Below, piece after piece: positions 5,883 to 8,252 of a DNA stretch of 8,252 bases; position 1 is the stretch's first letter; the number at the start of each line of letters is the position of its first letter. The stretch covers positions 1-8,252 of the forward strand of contig JAOZST010000169.1 in NCBI GenBank assembly GCA_029939535.1, given 5' to 3'. Made by a program: the position numbers and the translations under genes. Below the pieces are notes generated by a model. It did not search any database. It saw only the letters and a program-made list of their open reading frames with translations, and was not told where the DNA came from. Source of the stretch: NBML01 sp029939535. GTDB taxonomy: Bacteria > Desulfobacterota > Desulfobacteria > Desulfobacterales > Desulfobacteraceae.

Positions 5883-7466
5883 ATGGGCACCACACAGCAG
5901 CATGATTTTGATTATATTGTTATAGGCTCAGGCTTTGGCGGCAGCGTCTCGGCATTGAGACTATCCCAGAAGGGATATCGGGTAGGGGTTATAGAAAAGG
6001 GGAAAGAATGGAAGACAACAGATTTTCCAAAGACCAGCTGGAATATTAAAAAAAATTTATGGCTGCCCCGCCTGGGTTGTTACGGATATCAGATGCTCAC
6101 GTTTTTCAAGCATGTCCTGATTCTCCATGGCGGCGGCGTTGGAGGCGGAAGCCTTGTATATGCCAACCAGCTTCTCACCCCTCCTGACAAGGTGTTTGAA
6201 GATCGGGGCTGGTTTATGGATAATGCAAAAAAAGTGTTGATGCCCCATTATGAAACAGCCAGAAAAATGCTGGGAGCAACCCCGAGCCCCCGGGTTGGAA
6301 AAGCAGATACACTGCTCAGAGAAGTGGGTATGGAAATGACAGGAAAAGACACTTTCCATAAAAATGATGTGGGTATTTTTTTTGGCGAACCAGACAAGAC
6401 GGTTCCAGACCCTTATTTTAACGGCAAAGGTCCGGACAGGACCGGATGCACTTTTTGCGGAGCCTGTATGATTGGCTGTCCTGTGGGGGCAAAAAACACC
6501 CTGGACAAAAACTATCTTTTTCTTGCAAAGGGTTTAGGGGCTGAAATTATCCCTGAAACCTATGTAACAGGTGTCAGGCAGGTTCATGGGGGATATGAAG
6601 TCATCACAAAAAAGACCACTGGTTTTTCAAAAAAAGAAAAATCATATACCGCAAAAGGGGTTGTTTTTTCTGCCGGAGTTATCGGGACGATAGAGCTTTT
6701 AAGCAAATGCAAAGACAAAGGATTTCTACCTGATATTTCAGATGAACTGGGAAATTTTGTGAGAACCAATTCCGAGGCCCTTATCGGTGTTAAATCCAAT
6801 GATAAGACAACCAACTGGAATGACCAGATTGCCATTACATCTGGAATTTATCCCGATGATACCACCCAAATTGAAATCGTAAGATTAAATAAGGGATCTG
6901 ATACACTCTTTAATCTGTTAACCATAATGTCTGACGGTGGCGGAAAATTGCCAAGATGGGTAAGATATCTGGGAAGTATTATCAAACATCCGTTACGGTT
7001 TATCAAGTTGCTGTGGCCTCTGGGCAAGGCAGCATCCACATCCGTTCTACTGGTGATGCAGACGGATAAAAATCATCTAAAGTTACAATACAAACCAAGA
7101 TGGTGGCGGTTTGGCAGCAAATCAATCAATTCGGAAATACCAGAAGGTTTTGAAAGGTCCCCCTCCTATATCCCTGTGGCCAATGAAACAGCCAGGCACC
7201 TGGCAAAAAAAATGGATGGGATTCCATTGAGTTCCTTTCCAGAAGTGATCCTGGATATGTCAGCCACGGCCCATATTTTAGGGGGGTGCTGCATGGGGGA
7301 TTCACAAAAGACAGGTGTTGTTTCAAATAAAGGGGAATTGTTTAATTATCCAAATCTTTATGTTGCTGACGGATCAGTTGTTTCAGCAAACCTTGGTGTG
7401 AATCCAAGCCTTACTATCACTGCCCTTTCAGAACATATCATGTCAACCATCCCGGATAAAGACTGA
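5883..7466 (+). CDS. GMC-family FAD oxidoreductase (cholesterol oxidase-like) with CxxCxxCxxxCP motif
   Basis: The 527-residue flavoprotein belongs to the glucose-methanol-choline family, closest in style to the cholesterol oxidase / long-chain alcohol oxidoreductase branch. The FAD-binding GSGFGG is at 15-20 in a beta-alpha-beta Rossmann start, a second glycine-rich loop HGGGVGGGS is at 82-90, and the C-terminal signature has AHILGGC (His464) and NPSLTITALSE (Asn507 onward), matching the usual His/Asn active-site pair. Four cysteines at 189, 192, 195 and 199 form C-x2-C-x2-C-x3-C-P. Similar cysteines occur in this branch, but the spacing is that of a [4Fe-4S] ligand set. In an anaerobe the electron acceptor is probably not oxygen. 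The start ATG 5883 has AAGGA six bases upstream; an ATG at 5878 is out of frame. No signal peptide is seen. The substrate is probably a sterol or long-chain alcohol (inference). Confidence 0.9.
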   Translation: MGTTQQHDFDYIVIGSGFGGSVSALRLSQKGYRVGVIEKGKEWKTTDFPKTSWNIKKNLWLPRLGCYGYQMLTFFKHVLILHGGGVGGGSLVYANQLLTPPDKVFEDRGWFMDNAKKVLMPHYETARKMLGATPSPRVGKADTLLREVGMEMTGKDTFHKNDVGIFFGEPDKTVPDPYFNGKGPDRTGCTFCGACMIGCPVGAKNTLDKNYLFLAKGLGAEIIPETYVTGVRQVHGGYEVITKKTTGFSKKEKSYTAKGVVFSAGVIGTIELLSKCKDKGFLPDISDELGNFVRTNSEALIGVKSNDKTTNWNDQIAITSGIYPDDTTQIEIVRLNKGSDTLFNLLTIMSDGGGKLPRWVRYLGSIIKHPLRFIKLLWPLGKAASTSVLLVMQTDKNHLKLQYKPRWWRFGSKSINSEIPEGFERSPSYIPVANETARHLAKKMDGIPLSSFPEVILDMSATAHILGGCCMGDSQKTGVVSNKGELFNYPNLYVADGSVVSANLGVNPSLTITALSEHIMSTIPDKD

Positions 7467-7470
7467 TAGT

Positions 7471-7757
7471 AGACTATACCCGGATAAGAACGTGAACTGT
7501 CACTACACAACCGCAGCATTTACCCTGTCTCCTGAATCCTGGGCTTCGACATGTTGTGCTGGCTTACCCGGAGACCAGGCCTTATATGCTATTTCTGTTC
7601 GTCGGCTCATAGTTTTGCACTCCAACTTCCTTTGGACGGTCCCTCACGGTTCCGCCCTTGTTTTCGGCTAATACTTCTGTTAATGTTATATGCACCAACA
7701 GGATTCACGTATAGGGGACTTACACCCCATAAGTTCACACCCATGCCGGGCGTACAC
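7471..7757 (-). mobile_element. Truncated group IIC intron, 5' part (domain I only)
   Basis: Read on the minus strand from 7757, the sequence starts GTGTACGCCCGGCATGGGTG, a group II intron 5' end. It then follows the landmarks of bacterial class C introns, as I remember the Oceanobacillus iheyensis intron, in order: GGGGTGTAAGTCCCC (7728-7714), AACAGAAGTATTAGCCG (7681-7665), AAGGAAGTTGGAGTGCAAAAC region (7632-7612), GACGAACAGAA (7603-7593) and GTTCTTATCCGGG (7491-7479). The last corresponds to the TTCTTACCCGG region near the end of domain I. The match stops at about 7471, five bases after the GMC stop codon. Domains II-VI, the domain V catalytic hairpin and the reverse transcriptase are absent, so the element cannot splice or move by itself. 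The + strand frame at 7551-7976 across it is spurious. Confidence 0.82.
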
Positions 7758-7766
7758 AAGGAACTG

Positions 7767-7830
7767 GACCGGTCACCGCACACCGATCAATCAAACTGCG
7801 TTTGCTTGATCGGACCGCACGGCGCCGGTC
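7767..7830. other. Long stem-loop on the 5' exon side of the intron
   Basis: An inner stem pairs 7783-7796 with 7800-7813 (CCGATCAA-t-CAAAC against GTTTG-c-TTGATCGG) around a 3-base loop: 13 pairs with one T/C mismatch. An outer stem pairs GACCGG 7767-7772 with CCGGTC 7825-7830. The unpaired sides between them share the direct repeat ACCGCAC (7775-7781 and 7814-7820). On the minus strand the structure ends nine bases before the intron's first base. Class C introns are known to insert just 3' of terminator-like hairpins, so this is probably the original target hairpin. Confidence 0.6.
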
Positions 7831-7878
7831 AGCACCGCGATTACCCACAAAGGAAAACTTTATCACCAGGGTACCCCC

Positions 7879-8252
7879 ATGGTTGCCTTTCAACATGGAG
7901 CTGGAGGGGTTGCAGCTTTTTTTCTTTCCCTTGCCGAATTGATGCGTGGATCACAACACCTGGGAATGATGAATGAAATCTCCGGGCTCCTGGGTCTTGC
8001 CATCGGTTCATTGACGTTCAGCGGAAGCATGATCGCTGGTGGGAAGTTGTCAAACAAACTTGGCCAGATACCGAAAATACTTCCCAATTCCAAGTGATTG
8101 ATTTTTCGAATAAAATGCTTGCCCTGGGCAAAGATGTGAAATTTGCAATTCATCCGGTTGCAGGAAGAATGCCCGGGCACATGAATGTTCTATTGGCAGA
8201 AGTAGAAGTAGAAGTAGAAGTAGATTATGACAACCTTTATGAGATGGATGAA
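7879..8252 (+). pseudogene. pntB: Broken pntB, NAD(P) transhydrogenase beta subunit (runs off right edge)
   Basis: Two blocks of PntB-like protein lie in different frames. From 7879 the frame reads MVAFQHGAGGVAAFF, then ISGLLGLAIGSLTFSGSMIAGGKL and KILPN, matching the early membrane helices of the beta subunit, and ends at TGA 8095-8097. From about 8085, in another frame, QFQVIDFSNKMLALGKDVKF, then AIHPVAGRMPGHMNVLLAE and YEMDE match the NADP(H)-binding domain III, and this frame is still open at the right edge. The normal N-terminal helices are missing, and the rest of the membrane domain plus the start of domain III (roughly 170 residues, judged from memory of E. coli PntB) is missing between the blocks. 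With this damage a working proton-pumping transhydrogenase is not expected. No pntA is visible. A domain III peptide alone could in principle be made, but no start signal supports it. Confidence 0.8.
8199..8222 (+). repeat. Four tandem GAAGTA hexamers inside the pntB remnant
   Basis: GAAGTA is repeated four times without error, encoding Glu-Val four times in the domain III frame, directly followed by Asp-Tyr. Relatives usually read LLAEA-x-V-x-YD at this point, so about three Glu-Val units appear to be an expansion by replication slippage. The repeat is in frame and would be neutral in an already broken gene. Confidence 0.85.

Noticed and set aside
7627..7757. Exact complementarity between TTCCTT just outside the intron 5' end (minus strand) and AAGGAA at 7632-7627, resembling an IBS1-EBS1 pair
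   Set aside because: AAGGAAG at this place is part of a segment also present in other class C introns, including ones with different exons, so it is not a likely exon-binding site. The loop expected to hold EBS1 (around 7545-7560) does not match the exon.
7767..7830. Integron attC site
   Set aside because: The hairpin is long and imperfect as in attC, but I see no GTTRRRY / RYYYAAC core pair and no integrase or cassette.
7551..7976. A 141-codon + strand frame spanning the intron remnant and the stem-loop
   Set aside because: It runs antisense through recognisable group II intron RNA sequence and then overlaps pntB in the wrong frame; its peptide is rich in Pro, His and Cys and matches no family I know.
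8199..8222. CRISPR-like or regulatory repeat
   Set aside because: The six-base units are contiguous, in frame, and explained by slippage within pntB coding sequence.

Overview
The window looks like a chromosomal segment from an anaerobic, sulfate-reducer-like Desulfobacterota (deltaproteobacterial) genome. This is inferred from the style of the proteins (an iron-dependent alcohol dehydrogenase fused to a lipid-binding domain, a long-chain acyl-CoA synthetase, a cysteine-rich GMC oxidoreductase) and from a group IIC intron remnant. No marker gene fixes the taxon, so the placement is an inference only.

Positions 17-7466 hold six substantial genes, all on the + strand and closely spaced: a phasin-like coiled-coil protein (17-358), an unrecognised 214-residue protein (446-1090), a patatin-like phospholipase (1128-2030), an Fe-dependent alcohol dehydrogenase with an extra central helical segment and a C-terminal SCP2 sterol-carrier domain (2064-3908), a long-chain fatty-acid-CoA ligase (4010-5797) and a GMC-family (cholesterol oxidase-like) flavoprotein (5883-7466). 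Two very short ORFs sit in the first two gaps. The one at 1093-1131 takes the only strong ribosome-binding site ahead of the patatin gene and ends in an ATGA overlap with its start. A perfect 20-bp palindrome lies just before the 446-1090 gene, and a long imperfect hairpin separates the ligase from the GMC gene.

Taken together the genes suggest lipid or long-chain alcohol handling: a granule or droplet surface protein, an acyl hydrolase, one or two alcohol-oxidising enzymes, a domain able to carry hydrophobic substrate, and CoA activation of the resulting acid. A wax-ester or storage-lipid mobilisation cassette is a reasonable hypothesis. An aldehyde dehydrogenase, needed to join alcohol to acid, is not in the window.

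From about 7467 to the right edge the character changes to genomic debris. On the minus strand at 7471-7757 lies the 5' part (most of domain I) of a group IIC intron, cut off before the remaining domains and the reverse transcriptase. Its 5' exon side carries a long stem-loop (7767-7830), the kind of target these introns prefer. It is followed by a broken pntB (NAD(P) transhydrogenase beta subunit) on the + strand, which lacks its N-terminus, has an internal deletion with frameshift at about 8083-8088, contains a fourfold GAAGTA repeat, and runs off the right edge.
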